DNA from: PNMQ01 sp964478775
GTDB taxonomy: Bacteria > Pseudomonadota > Alphaproteobacteria > Paracaedibacterales > CAIOTO01
Length of the DNA: 64,000 nt
Assembly: GCA_964478775.1 (NCBI GenBank)
Contig: CAYZJC010000001.1
Coordinates: 1 to 64,000 of the forward strand
Direction: 5' to 3'
A program made the translations under genes and the position numbers. Below, piece after piece: positions 1-9,435 of this stretch (position 1 is the stretch's first letter; the number at the start of each line of letters is the position of its first letter). Below the pieces are notes generated by a model. That model made no database searches. It saw nothing but the letters and a program-made list of their open reading frames with translations, and had not been told where the DNA came from.

Positions 1-47
1 GTTTTTGGTACCGCCATCCCTAGGTTCGAATCCTAGTACCCCAGCCA
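1..47 (+). tRNA. tRNA-Gln (TTG), 3' part only
   Basis: The window opens inside a tRNA. The visible part holds the end of the anticodon arm with anticodon TTG in a TTTTGGT loop, a complete T arm (CTAGG / TTCGAAT / CCTAG), the acceptor 3' strand TACCCCA, discriminator G and an encoded CCA. This matches the 3' half of bacterial glutamine tRNAs, which share the TACCCCAGCCA end. The 5' half lies outside the window. Confidence 0.9.
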
Positions 48-64
48 TTTATTCCCATAGCTCT

Positions 65-748
65 ATGTTTTTTTATCTTCGTAAAATTTTCAAACTAAAT
101 TTCATACAAAAATTTTTGTCTTGGGTTATTTATGCTTATCTCAAATTCGTTTACATAACAACACGTTGGCAATATGTTGGTGAAGATATTCTTAGACAAA
201 CGCAGGAGAATGGCTCAGGCGGTGTTATTGCATTTTATCATGGACAATTGGCAATGATGCCTTTCGCCTGGAATGTGAATGCGCCATTTCATATGCTACT
301 TTCTGATCACCCTGATGGGCGCTTCATTGCACGCATTGTCAAACACCATGGCATTGATGCTGTTTACGGCTCTTCAACACGCGGTGGGACTAAGGCCCTC
401 ATTTCACTTGTAAAACTGTTAAAAAACAAACAATTTATTGGCATTACGCCTGATGGCCCCAAAGGCCCTAACCAACACATCTCGCCAGGCATACTGCATT
501 TATGCAAACTGTCTTCAACGCCAATCATTCCATGTACTTATGCATTAAAATACTACAAAAGATTAAATTCCTGGGATAAATTCATGGTTCCTCTCCCCTT
601 TAACAAAGGGGTAATCTATGTATCTGAAGCACGCGCATATGCTGAGCTTTTCAACAATACAAGCCTAGAGCATGCCCAACAAACCCTTCAAACTATTATG
701 TTAGAGATACAGGAAAAAGCACAAGATATGGCCAACACCATGTCTTAA
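65..748 (+). CDS. DUF374 lysophospholipid acyltransferase family protein
   Basis: 227-residue protein of the DUF374 family, inner-membrane-associated acyltransferases related to the lauroyl/lysophospholipid acyltransferases. In alphaproteobacteria they often lie near LPS genes. Seen: an N-terminal hydrophobic stretch, an AFYHGQ segment where the acyltransferase histidine is expected, SSTRGGTKAL, and TPDGPKGPN in the second half, which is the most characteristic family motif. The ATG at 65 is chosen because the open frame further upstream runs back into the tRNA. It lies 17 nt after the tRNA CCA, so the two may share a transcript. The acyl acceptor cannot be told from sequence. Confidence 0.8.
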   Translation: MFFYLRKIFKLNFIQKFLSWVIYAYLKFVYITTRWQYVGEDILRQTQENGSGGVIAFYHGQLAMMPFAWNVNAPFHMLLSDHPDGRFIARIVKHHGIDAVYGSSTRGGTKALISLVKLLKNKQFIGITPDGPKGPNQHISPGILHLCKLSSTPIIPCTYALKYYKRLNSWDKFMVPLPFNKGVIYVSEARAYAELFNNTSLEHAQQTLQTIMLEIQEKAQDMANTMS

Positions 749-762
749 GAACACATCACCTT

Positions 763-1401
763 TCAAAAGCAAAAAGCAGATTTGCAGATATCATTTTGGA
801 TACATGTTTCACACATAGGTTTTTGTGCTTTGCACACATAACGGCCATGTAAAATCAACCAATGATGCGCGTTATACAAATATGACTTTGGGATGATTTT
901 AAGCAAATCCTGCTCCACTTTAAGTGGGGTTTTTCCAGCCGATAGCCCAAGGCGGTTAGCCAGTCTAAAAATATGTGTGTCAACTGCTAAAGTTGATTGG
1001 CCAAAAACAATATTCAACACAACGTTTGCCGTTTTTCTACCCACACCCGGTAATGCTTCTAAGTCTTCACGCGTTGATGGAACCTTCCCCTCATGCTTTA
1101 AGAGCAATATTTCACACAGCTTCATGATATGTGCACCCTTGGTTCTATATAACCCAATGGTTTTAATGTGCGTATACAGTTGATCAAGCCCCAGGTCCAC
1201 CATCTTTTGTGGTGAATCAGCGATTTCAAACAAAGTCTTAGTCGCTTTGTTGACGCCTTTGTCTGTACTTTGCGCAGATAGCAATACCGCAATAAGCAAT
1301 GTAAAAGGGTTTGTGTATATAAGTTCTGTTTGAGGTTCAGGCATTGCGTCTTGAAATCTTTGAAACAAAAGCACTATTTGATTTTCACTTAAAAAACACA
1401 T
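763..1401 (-). CDS. nth: Endonuclease III (DNA glycosylase/AP lyase)
   Basis: 212 residues, the usual size. Endonuclease III removes oxidised pyrimidines in base-excision repair and nicks the abasic site. Seen: the helix-hairpin-helix LPGVGRKTANVV with the catalytic lysine, the conserved aspartate in AVDTHIFRLANRLGL, and a C-terminal iron-sulfur loop with the canonical C-x6-C-x2-C-x5-C spacing. It is last in a minus-strand run lpxB-lptE-nth, starting 11 nt after lptE ends, so it is probably cotranscribed. Confidence 0.95.
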   Translation of the reverse strand: MCFLSENQIVLLFQRFQDAMPEPQTELIYTNPFTLLIAVLLSAQSTDKGVNKATKTLFEIADSPQKMVDLGLDQLYTHIKTIGLYRTKGAHIMKLCEILLLKHEGKVPSTREDLEALPGVGRKTANVVLNIVFGQSTLAVDTHIFRLANRLGLSAGKTPLKVEQDLLKIIPKSYLYNAHHWLILHGRYVCKAQKPMCETCIQNDICKSAFCF

Positions 1402-1412
1402 ATCAACTTCCT

Positions 1413-1955
1413 TTACGATGAAGAGTGATGAAGTTTAGCAGTTTCTTCGTTTAAGATATGACTAAGGCTTAAAGTTATCTTTTGGGCAAGGTCTATAATC
1501 ATACGATCTTTCGAACCTTGTTCTGCTGACATAATTGAAAACTCTTCTACATCTTGCGCCGTAAATGACGTGACTGATTCTTCCACAAATTCTTTTTTAT
1601 GTTCACCTGATTGATCATCAACCCACCGAACGGTAACTTGCGCAGTGGTGCGGCCTTGACTTCTCATGACTTTGGCCCTTTCATTTAAGGCAATGTCACC
1701 AAAGTCTTGCTGTATGTGAATTGTGAGTGCGACACTTTGATCCACTTTTTTAGCCAATGTTGGCATCAATACTTCCATTTCACGCCTTAGTTTATAATAA
1801 AGCGGAGCCAAAGTCTCAGGCCCCTTAATTTGCACAGTATATTCTTGCGAACCTTCTTGTTGTGTTGGGGCCTTATATAGGGGAGAAAAACCACACCCCA
1901 CACATAAAAGAAATGGCAAGCATACAATCACACTGTTTTTAAATTTCATTTTCAC
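1413..1955 (-). CDS. lptE: LPS-assembly lipoprotein LptE
   Basis: 180-residue lipoprotein. It has a positively charged start, a hydrophobic core and a lipobox ending LLCVGC, with the acylated cysteine near residue 21. The next residues, GFSPLYK, are typical of the alphaproteobacterial LptE family. LptE plugs the LptD barrel in the outer membrane and helps insert LPS. Its start overlaps the end of lpxB by 17 nt, implying translational coupling between lipid A synthesis and LPS export. In many alphaproteobacteria lptE instead lies between leuS and holA, so this arrangement is different. Sequence conservation in the family is low; the call rests on the lipobox, size, GFSPLY motif and context. 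Confidence 0.75.
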   Translation of the reverse strand: MKMKFKNSVIVCLPFLLCVGCGFSPLYKAPTQQEGSQEYTVQIKGPETLAPLYYKLRREMEVLMPTLAKKVDQSVALTIHIQQDFGDIALNERAKVMRSQGRTTAQVTVRWVDDQSGEHKKEFVEESVTSFTAQDVEEFSIMSAEQGSKDRMIIDLAQKITLSLSHILNEETAKLHHSSS

Positions 1956-3090
1956 ACATCCTTAAAATAATTTGACTCGCTTTTTCACTTGGGTTCAGTT
2001 GTGCAACAGTTGAAATATCACCAGCACTCCCACCCATGAGTGCATCATAAACGGCTTGCAGGCTTGAAACGCCTTGATTTTTAAAAGTGTCCTCTGGTTT
2101 TTGAAGGGCTTGTCTTAATGAGGTTGAATTACACTTTTCTTGTATCATCTCTGGCACAAGCTCTTTATTTAAAATAATATTTGGCAATGAAACCCATTTT
2201 AAGTGAATTAATCGTTTTGCAAAAAATGCTGTTAAAGCATTTGCTTTGTAGGCGACAAGCGTTGGTGTTTTCGCTAGAACCAGCTCTAATGCAACTGTAC
2301 CACTAACAGCAAGTGCCATATCTGCACGCTTAAACACCTCGTATTTTTGAGACACATTCGTTATCAATGAAGCATCTGCAAAGAATGACAAGATCAATTC
2401 TCCATAACGATCAAAAGTCACAAAACTAATATGCCCTTTGAAATTTTTCAAGGCCTCTTTAAAAATAGGCAAGTGTCTTTTCAGTTCCGCTTCTCTACTC
2501 CCTGCCAACACACACAAGTGCGGTTCATGTGACAAAGGGTTAGCAGGCACAGATCTATCCCAATTCAATTCAATGAGGGGGTGCCCCACATGGGTTGCCT
2601 CAAGACCATGACATGTAAAGTAAGATGGCTCAAAGTCAAACAAACACAACAAATGATCTATTCGTTTTGCAAGGACTTGTGCGCGCTTTGGTTTCCACGC
2701 CCAAACCATAGGAGCCACATAATGCACAAATTTTGGCATCTTTTTAAATGAGGACCTTTGTTTTTTAACCCCATCAATCACGCGGTTGCAAAACCCTGCA
2801 GAATCAATGGTAACAACAACATCTGGTTGAAATGTAATAATATCTTTGATGGTTCGTCTAATAAGTTTTTTGATTCTAAAAATATGCGGCAATACTTCTA
2901 GCAGGCCCATTACGGCAATTTGATCACATCCAAAAAAGAGGTCTAAGCCTTGCGCACACATTTGCAGCCCACCAATACCACGTATGATGATGGCGTCACT
3001 TCCCTTTTTTTGTGCCTGCAAAGCTTTCATTAAGCACGCACCGATAAAATCACCAGAAGCTTCGCCTGCTATACAATAAATTTTGACCAT
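1939..3090 (-). CDS. lpxB: Lipid-A-disaccharide synthase
   Basis: 383 residues, normal for LpxB. The enzyme joins UDP-2,3-diacylglucosamine and lipid X to give the lipid A disaccharide at the inner membrane. Seen: the N-terminal IAGEASGDFIGA, GIGGLQM a little later, YVAPMVWAWKPKR in the middle, and a C-terminal nucleotide-binding half with AVSGTVALELVLAKTPTLVAYK. It is the first gene of the minus-strand set lpxB-lptE-nth. The usual lpxD-fabZ-lpxA neighbours are absent from this window. Confidence 0.95.
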   Translation of the reverse strand: MVKIYCIAGEASGDFIGACLMKALQAQKKGSDAIIIRGIGGLQMCAQGLDLFFGCDQIAVMGLLEVLPHIFRIKKLIRRTIKDIITFQPDVVVTIDSAGFCNRVIDGVKKQRSSFKKMPKFVHYVAPMVWAWKPKRAQVLAKRIDHLLCLFDFEPSYFTCHGLEATHVGHPLIELNWDRSVPANPLSHEPHLCVLAGSREAELKRHLPIFKEALKNFKGHISFVTFDRYGELILSFFADASLITNVSQKYEVFKRADMALAVSGTVALELVLAKTPTLVAYKANALTAFFAKRLIHLKWVSLPNIILNKELVPEMIQEKCNSTSLRQALQKPEDTFKNQGVSSLQAVYDALMGGSAGDISTVAQLNPSEKASQIILRMCENEI

Positions 3091-3123
3091 AGAAGATTAA
3101 CTGTTTAATTTTTAAGACCACAA

Positions 3124-3148
3124 GGTTATACTCTTCAAGACTATAACC
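3124..3148. promoter_or_regulatory. Dyad in the divergent lpxB/rph promoter region
   Basis: The 88-nt space between the divergent lpxB and rph genes contains a perfect 7-bp inverted repeat, GGTTATA at 3124-3130 and TATAACC at 3142-3148. A plus-strand TATACT (3127-3132) sits inside it as a possible -10 for rph. The 10-mer TTATACTCTT recurs at the lptC promoter (21351-21360). Operator function is inference. Confidence 0.35.
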
Positions 3149-3178
3149 CGTTACCCCCCATTAAGAAAGAGGAAAAAT

Positions 3179-3898
3179 ATGCGAAGCGACAAACGCGCAC
3201 CACAAGCTTTAAGGCCTATCTTCTTAGGACCAAGCTTTGTCAAACATGCGATAGGTTCTTGTTTTGTTAAATTTGGTGACACGCACGTGGTTTGTGCTGC
3301 AACCATTGAAGAAAAAGTTCCAGCGTTTTTGCGTAATACTGGTTCTGGGTGGATCACAGCCGAATACGGCATGCTGCCTTGTGCGACACACGAAAGAACT
3401 GATCGAGAAGCTGCAAAAGGAAAACAAACGGGTAGAACACAAGAAATCCAGCGCCTTATTGGCCGCGCCTTAAGGTCAGTTGTTGACTTAAAAGCTTTAG
3501 GGGAAAGAGTTATAAAAATTGACTGCGATGTTTTGCAAGCAGATGGAGGCACACGCACAGCCAGTATTACTGGGGCCTATGTCGCTATGTATCAAGCCCT
3601 GCAACACCTTTACAAAATCAAAAGAATTAGTAGTATCCCTATAAAAGACCATTTAGCAGCTATATCTGTTGGCATTGTTGGAGATGAAATCCTGTTAGAC
3701 TTAAATTATGTTGAAGACTCATCTGCTAAAGTCGATGCTAACTTTATTATGACTGGGAGCGGAAAGCTTGTGGAAGTACAAGCTTGTGCTGAAAAAGACC
3801 CATTTAGTGAAGAAGACTTTAACCACATGCTAAAACTTGCAAAAGCCGGCATTTTACAGCTTGTCGAACAACAAAAACAAGTGCTTAAATTAGATTAG
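3179..3898 (+). CDS. rph: Ribonuclease PH
   Basis: 239 residues. RNase PH is a phosphorolytic 3'-5' exonuclease that trims tRNA precursors. Seen: the N-terminal RSDKRAPQALRPI, the RTQEIQRLIGRALR segment and the diagnostic ADGGTRTASITGAYVA motif of the active site. The start has an AAAGAGG ribosome site a few bases upstream. It heads a plus-strand group with holC and hemD. The full length argues for a working enzyme. Confidence 0.95.
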   Translation: MRSDKRAPQALRPIFLGPSFVKHAIGSCFVKFGDTHVVCAATIEEKVPAFLRNTGSGWITAEYGMLPCATHERTDREAAKGKQTGRTQEIQRLIGRALRSVVDLKALGERVIKIDCDVLQADGGTRTASITGAYVAMYQALQHLYKIKRISSIPIKDHLAAISVGIVGDEILLDLNYVEDSSAKVDANFIMTGSGKLVEVQACAEKDPFSEEDFNHMLKLAKAGILQLVEQQKQVLKLD

Positions 3899-3936
3899 AA
3901 AAATTATAACGCTTCAATAGTAAGGTACCTTCCCAC

Positions 3937-4419
3937 ATGGCTTTAACTGTTTCATTTTATCAGCTCGCGTTTGACCCTGTTGAAAAAATCATTCCAAAAC
4001 TTGTCGATGGCATGACAAAAGCAGGGATTAAGTCTGTCATTATGGCAAGCGATACTGAAATGATGAATAAGATAAATGCCTCCATGTGGACCTTTTCAAC
4101 CCTTGCCTTTGTACCACATGGAACAAGGGAGGACAGCCTTGATATTATAGATGAATTGCCAAATTTTCTCACCACAACGCTAGAAAACCCCATAACAGCT
4201 TCAGCTTGCATTGTATGTAATGAAGAAATAATCTTTAAAAATGCTAACACTTTTGGGTTTGAACGTATCTTGTATATATTTGATGGCACCAGCAGCCAAG
4301 CCACACAAATGTTGCATGAACGCATGCACTATCATCAATCTTGTAATGATCAGATGACTATCTGGCATCAAACCAAAGCAGGCTGGGCTAAAATAGAACA
4401 TCAACCTGCAGCGGCTTAG
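3937..4419 (+). CDS. holC: DNA polymerase III chi subunit
   Basis: 160 residues. It matches the HolC pattern: an N-terminal SFYQLAFDP, a helix with K-x-G-x-(K/R)-(S/V)VIMASD, a tryptophan-containing SMWTF, and FVPHGT in place of the usual FLPHG. Chi links the clamp loader to single-strand binding protein. It lies between rph and hemD rather than near pepA/valS, where it is often found. HolC sequences diverge widely, so the call is good but not certain. Confidence 0.8.
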   Translation: MALTVSFYQLAFDPVEKIIPKLVDGMTKAGIKSVIMASDTEMMNKINASMWTFSTLAFVPHGTREDSLDIIDELPNFLTTTLENPITASACIVCNEEIIFKNANTFGFERILYIFDGTSSQATQMLHERMHYHQSCNDQMTIWHQTKAGWAKIEHQPAAA

Positions 4420-4422
4420 ACA

Positions 4423-5109
4423 ATGTTGCTCATCACTCGTCCCACAGAAAGGGCACAAGAAACAGCTTACATCGCAACGCAAAACAATATCCCGGTTCAT
4501 ATTGACCCCCTCTTTGAGTTTCATATCACGCTCGACGATATACCAACAGTTGACAAAAATTGTGATGCGATTCTTACAACTTCCTTTACAGCATTAACTT
4601 ACCTTACTCAACACAACCTCATTCCAAAACATATCCCTCTTTATTGCCCTGGGCAATCTTCCTCAAATTTTGCTATCCTTAATCACTTCACATGTGTGTA
4701 TGCCCCTCAAAAATATGAAGGGGTTAATGAAACAATTGCACTTATTAACCAGCATCAACCTCAACACATTTCCTACTTTCATGGAAAAGACACATCCACA
4801 CCTTTATCAGCTGACCACCTTCTTTATATGCCATCCACATTTACAAATGTGTGTTTTTATGAAATGAAAGAAGCAATCTCATTTAGTAATGAAACCCTTG
4901 CCTTAATAAAGGCTAATAAAATAACGGCAGTTACCTGTTTTTCAAAACGCATGGCACACACGTTGCTTGTCATGATTGAAACCCACCATTTGAAAAATTA
5001 TTTCTTACCTGTCACATTTCTATGCCTTAGCGCTGAAATTGCCAACATCTTTAAGGGCAGCCCCTTTACAACGCGCACCCTTTTAAGTGCTGAAGATTTA
5101 AGCTGCTAA
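4423..5109 (+). CDS. hemD: Uroporphyrinogen-III synthase-like protein
   Basis: 228 residues. HemD closes hydroxymethylbilane to uroporphyrinogen III in haem synthesis. Seen: the family start LLITRPTERAQ, a first-domain AILTTSFTALTYL, and in the second half AVTCFSKRMAHTLL followed by FLCLSAEIANI, the positions where HemD has its substrate-facing serine/threonine residues. Family identity is naturally low, so this rests on fold-level pattern and length. It starts three bases after the holC stop, so it is cotranscribed with holC. Confidence 0.7.
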   Translation: MLLITRPTERAQETAYIATQNNIPVHIDPLFEFHITLDDIPTVDKNCDAILTTSFTALTYLTQHNLIPKHIPLYCPGQSSSNFAILNHFTCVYAPQKYEGVNETIALINQHQPQHISYFHGKDTSTPLSADHLLYMPSTFTNVCFYEMKEAISFSNETLALIKANKITAVTCFSKRMAHTLLVMIETHHLKNYFLPVTFLCLSAEIANIFKGSPFTTRTLLSAEDLSC

Positions 5110-5242
5110 CCCCTCTCTCCTTCGACATCAATTAGCAATTCATCCCACGTAATTGCTACACACACTTCCCTCAGCACTTGCATGTGCTCTTCGTTTCTAG
5201 TAAATTTAATTAAATTAATTCTTTTTCGGATGTTCCTGTTTC

Positions 5243-8069
5243 ATGTCAACAACGCTCTCTTCAAGATTTCACAATTTAAATGGCACCCTCTCAATACAAG
5301 GAAAAACGTATCAATATACGCCGTTATCTGACCTTGATCATTTAGGAAATTGGAAAAAACTCCCCTACAGCTTAAAGATTTTACTTGAAAATATATATCG
5401 TCACACACCTTCTTCAGCAGCGCAAACGACACTTCAAGCACTCATTGCTAAATCAACAGGACAACATGTTGACTTTGAAATTGCTTTTAACCCAGCGCGT
5501 GTTTTAATGCAAGACTTTACAGGGGTTCCAGCAATTGTTGACTTAGCCGCTATGCGTGATGCTGTGGCAAGCAGAAACGGTGACCCTAAAGTGATTAATC
5601 CAGAAATTCCTGTTGATTTGGTTATTGACCATTCCGTGATGGTTGACTTTTTCGCTTCACACAGGGCCCTTGGGGAAAATGTGAGATTAGAATTTGAGCG
5701 TAACCAAGAACGTTATGCCTTTTTAAAATGGGGAACAAAGGCCTTTAAGAACTTTCGTGTTGTACCACCAGGCACAGGCATTTGCCACCAAGTAAACTTA
5801 GAATACTTAGCAAAAGGTGTTTGGCAAACACAGCTCAATGAAACCCAGACAATCATCTACCCAGACACTGTTGTTGGAACAGATAGCCATACCACAATGA
5901 TTAATGGCCTTGGTGGTTTGGGCTGGGGCGTTGGTGGAATAGAAGCTGAAGCTGCCATGCTGGGACAATCTTTATCTATGTTGATTCCTAGATTATTAGG
6001 GGTACATTTAATTGGCACACTCCCTTCTGGCTGCACGGCAACAGACCTTGTGTTAACTATAACGCAAACGCTTCGCAAAAAGGGTGTTGTTGGACAATTC
6101 GTTGAATATTTTGGCGACGGGTTAAGTCAGCTTAGCCTTGCAGACAGGGCTACAATTGCAAACATGGCTCCAGAATACGGTGCCACTTGCGGTATTTTCC
6201 CAATAGATGATGAAACCCTTCATTATATGGAACTGACTGGAAGAAGTGCACATGAAATTGAATTGTGTAAAGATTATGCACTTGCACAAGGCTTATGGCG
6301 AGATGATAACCAAACACTTTCTTATGATGAAGTCTTAACTATTGATTTATCTGCTGTTGAACCTGCAGTGGCTGGCCCAAAACGCCCACAAGACAGAGTT
6401 CCCCTCACCCAGCTCAAATCTGTCACACAACAACTTATTGCATTACCTGATGACTTTAATGACATAACCGTCAATAATTTAGATCATAGCCTTCAACACC
6501 ATGATGTTGTGCTAGCAGCCATTACCAGCTGTACCAACACCTCCAACCCTTCTGTGTTAATTGCAGCAGGACTTGTTGCCAAAAAAGCAAAAGCCTTAGG
6601 TCTTACTGTAAAGCCATGGGTTAAGACATCTTTCGCCCCCGGTTCACAAGTTGTGGGGGACTATTTGAAAAAGGCAGGCCTTATGGAAGACCTTGAAGCT
6701 TTAGGCTTCCACATTGTTGGCTATGGTTGCACCACCTGCATTGGTAACTCCGGCCCCCTCCCAGCAGAAATTGTTGAACAAATTGAGGAGGAAAATTTAA
6801 CGGTATCTGGTGTGTTGTCTGGCAATCGCAACTTCGAAGGGCGCATTAATCCACATATAAAAGCAAATTATTTAGCATCTCCTCCCCTTGTTATTGCTTT
6901 TGCTATTGCAGGCAGAATGGATATCGATTTTGAAAAATAACCAATTGCTAAAGATAAAAATGGTAAAGATGTTTTCTTCAAAGATTTATGGCCAACTNNN
7001 NNNNNNNCCCCTTGTTATTGCCTTTGCTTTAAGTGGTACAACGCACATCAACTTAACAGAAGACGTCATTGCCTACTCACCTGATGGTAAGGGAATTTAT
7101 TTACGTGATATTTGGCCATCTGCCGGAGAGGTTCAAGAAATTTTAAATAATGTGGTCACCTCAGATTTATTTCAAAGCCGCTATGCAAAAGTATTTGAAG
7201 GGGATGAAAATTGGCAAAATATTACAGTTGAAGCCAGTGACACTTACACATGGCAAACAAACAGCACTTACGTACAAAGCCCCCCTTATTTCAAGGACAG
7301 CAGTGACGACTTTACAAATTCAATGAAGCCGCGTATTGAAAAGAACATTGAAGGGGCACGTATTTTAGCATTATTAGGGGATAGCATCACAACTGACCAC
7401 ATCTCCCCAGCCGGTTCCATTAAAGAAAAAAGTCCTGCAGGGCAGTATCTTTTAAGCAATCATGTAGACAGTAATAACTTTAACTCGTACGGTGCAAGGC
7501 GCGGCAACCACCAAGTGATGATGCGTGGAACCTTTGCAAATATACGCCTTCAAAATGAACAAACACCAGACATCACTGGCGGCTACACAAGATGTTATAG
7601 TGCAGCCGATGAAGGAAGCGAAGTCGTTTCCATTTTTGATGCAGCAATTACATACATGAATGAAAACACGCCACTTGTTGTGATTTCAGGTCAAGAATAT
7701 GGCACAGGCTCATCGCGCGATTGGGCCGCTAAGGGGACAAGGTTATTAGGTATTAGCGCCGTTATTGCGGAAAGTTTTGAGAGAATTCACAGATCAAACC
7801 TCGTCGGCATGGGCATTTTACCCCTTGAATTTACAAACGGTGTTAACAGAAAAACGCTCAATTTAACGGGTGATGAAATCATAGATATTTCAGGCCTTGA
7901 ATCACACAATTTTTCAACAGCTATGACCCTTCATATGCACATTCACAGAAAAGATGGCACAACGACAACAACGCCGCTGCTTTGCCGTGTGGACACGTTA
8001 GATGAAGTCAACTATATCAAAGCAGGCACCATTTTACACCATGTTGTCAATATGATGATAAAACGTTAA
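5243..8069 (+). CDS. acnA: Aconitate hydratase A, interrupted by an assembly gap and a duplicated junction
   Basis: Aconitase interconverts citrate and isocitrate in the TCA cycle. The first segment (5243-6940) has the cluster cysteines in TSCTNTSNPS (about residue 430) and YGCTTCIGNSG (about 495). The second segment (from 7008) has the swivel domain with GDSITTDHISPAGSI, EYGTGSSRDWAAKG and AESFERIHRSNLVGMG. The segments lie in different frames across ten Ns. The first ends in an in-frame TAA (6938-6940), yet translation past the stop still reads like aconitase up to the gap. The second segment then repeats the same part of the protein with different residues. Joining 6883 to 7008 would give one 900-residue protein, the normal AcnA length. 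Confidence 0.85.
6884..7007 (+). other. Duplicated aconitase segment plus assembly gap (N 6998-7007)
   Basis: The bases CCCCTTGTTATTGC at 6884-6897 recur at 7008-7021 just after the Ns. Between them lies a second, diverged version of the same aconitase stretch, with an in-frame TAA and ending KDLWPT; after the gap the matching stretch ends RDIWPS. This is one locus represented twice, most simply a contig tip from another strain or paralogue left in the scaffold. Confidence 0.8.
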
Positions 8070-8115
8070 GTCGTATGTTGTTAAGTCAAATATATTTAGG
8101 TAATAAAGGAATTCT

Positions 8116-8808
8116 ATGCTTAAAAAAACGTTAAAAAATGTGGTGAATGTACTATGCTTAGGTGTACCCCTTACCACCATGAGCCTACAGGCGATTACCA
8201 TTAACCAAACTCCGTTTCCCTTATCAGAAAACACCATTACATATACAAATGATGACGCCTCAAATAACAAGATTGGGTTTAAAGTGATCAATACAGATGT
8301 AATACTTGGTGCATTAAATATGGAGGAGACAAGTTATATTGAAAAAATTGAAGTCAATCGTTCAATTTTTACAAGCATTTCGCAAAAAGTTAGTGTTTGG
8401 AAAGAAGAGTATAATACCCTTAGCTTTGCAAACAGACTTGTGTTTGAAGATGAGCTCATGCTTTTAACGACTTCTACAACCTTTTGTGTCGAGGGGCGCC
8501 TTGGTCTTATCAATAGCGCATTTGATTGCCATGGGTACAATATTAAATTATTCGCAACAACGATTGAAGCTGAATATACAGTCTTTCGTAATTGCCCAAA
8601 TATTATTATTTACCCCCCCCAAGAGGGCACAAAGCTAAAAGCAATTCGCATTGAAGCCAAACAAAAAGATGACGGACAATTAGAGGATATTGTCATACAC
8701 GGGCAGTTGCTTTATACAACACCAACGAATTCTCTGTTCGCTGCCTTTGGCACCAAAGCGGTCCACTTCAATACGATTTTCCAAACCCAAGTCAATGATT
8801 TGACATAA
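8116..8808 (+). CDS. Secreted protein of unknown function
   Basis: 230 residues with no family I recognise. It begins with a signal peptide: KK/K residues, then NVLCLGVPLTTM, with likely cleavage after SLQA near residue 25. The rest is rich in beta-forming residues and threonine with no transmembrane segment, so it is probably exported. Two cysteine-containing segments, FCVEGRLGLINSAFDCHG and FRNCPN, could form a disulfide. A run of eight cytosines (8613-8620) lies inside the frame. It follows acnA by 46 nt in the same direction. Confidence 0.7.
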   Translation: MLKKTLKNVVNVLCLGVPLTTMSLQAITINQTPFPLSENTITYTNDDASNNKIGFKVINTDVILGALNMEETSYIEKIEVNRSIFTSISQKVSVWKEEYNTLSFANRLVFEDELMLLTTSTTFCVEGRLGLINSAFDCHGYNIKLFATTIEAEYTVFRNCPNIIIYPPQEGTKLKAIRIEAKQKDDGQLEDIVIHGQLLYTTPTNSLFAAFGTKAVHFNTIFQTQVNDLT

Positions 8809-9435
8809 AGTAAGTTGATTTTTTAAGATTACCCCTAATTTCGCTTGGCTCGTCTTATCTGCATCAAAAAGTTATATATGTGCTGTATTTTTTATGGCTA
8901 GCTTAACTTAACTGTGATGTTAGCATTTTGCAAATGAAGGAAGGTCATCTCTGGCATGCTGCAAAGTCTGTCACTCTCCTAAATTTTGGGGTGATTTTAC
9001 TAAATTTTTTGAATACAGATCGAATCCCGCCCCCAACCACCACCGTGGGTGGGAAAATTCTTTTCCCGAAAGGAAGACTCCACCAAATTCTTCCCTTATC
9101 CCACCTTCACCGTTAAAAGTGATGGGTTATGTCGAATCAAAAATATATATTTTATATACATCATAGTTAAAAATAATTAACAGATTATTAACTCATACAA
9201 AAAACCATCGCATTTTCACATGTATGCGCCTCCTATTACCCGCCGATTGAAAACTGCAAGCTAGTCAAATGCACGCACTTTAAAATTTTAACTCAAGTTT
9301 AAATGTGGCACCTTAAACGAAACCACTAACTGTCAACTTTACGAACACAGTTTTTTATTGTATAGTGTTACTCAAGAAAATACGGCACATGTTCAAGTTA
9401 AGCTTGAAGAATTCAAAAGAAAGGCAGATGGGTTA
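8809..9435. other. Non-coding stretch with overlapping stem-loops
   Basis: About 630 bases without a credible gene; the one open frame here (8928-9116) has no family character. It contains a 9-bp stem with one mismatch (9032-9040 with 9045-9053) and a perfect 7-bp stem GGGAAAA/TTTTCCC (9051-9067). These share bases 9051-9053, so they cannot both form. The last 300 bases are very A+T rich and precede the purC-like gene. Confidence 0.5.

Noticed and set aside
8983..9053. Possible tRNA or permuted tmRNA end (GATCGAATC followed by CCACCA).
   Set aside because: The flanks of the T-loop-like bases do not form a T stem, and no D arm, tag peptide or conserved tmRNA 5' segment is nearby.
8928..9116. 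62-codon open frame.
   Set aside because: No ribosome site, no family character, and it overlaps the stem-loop region.
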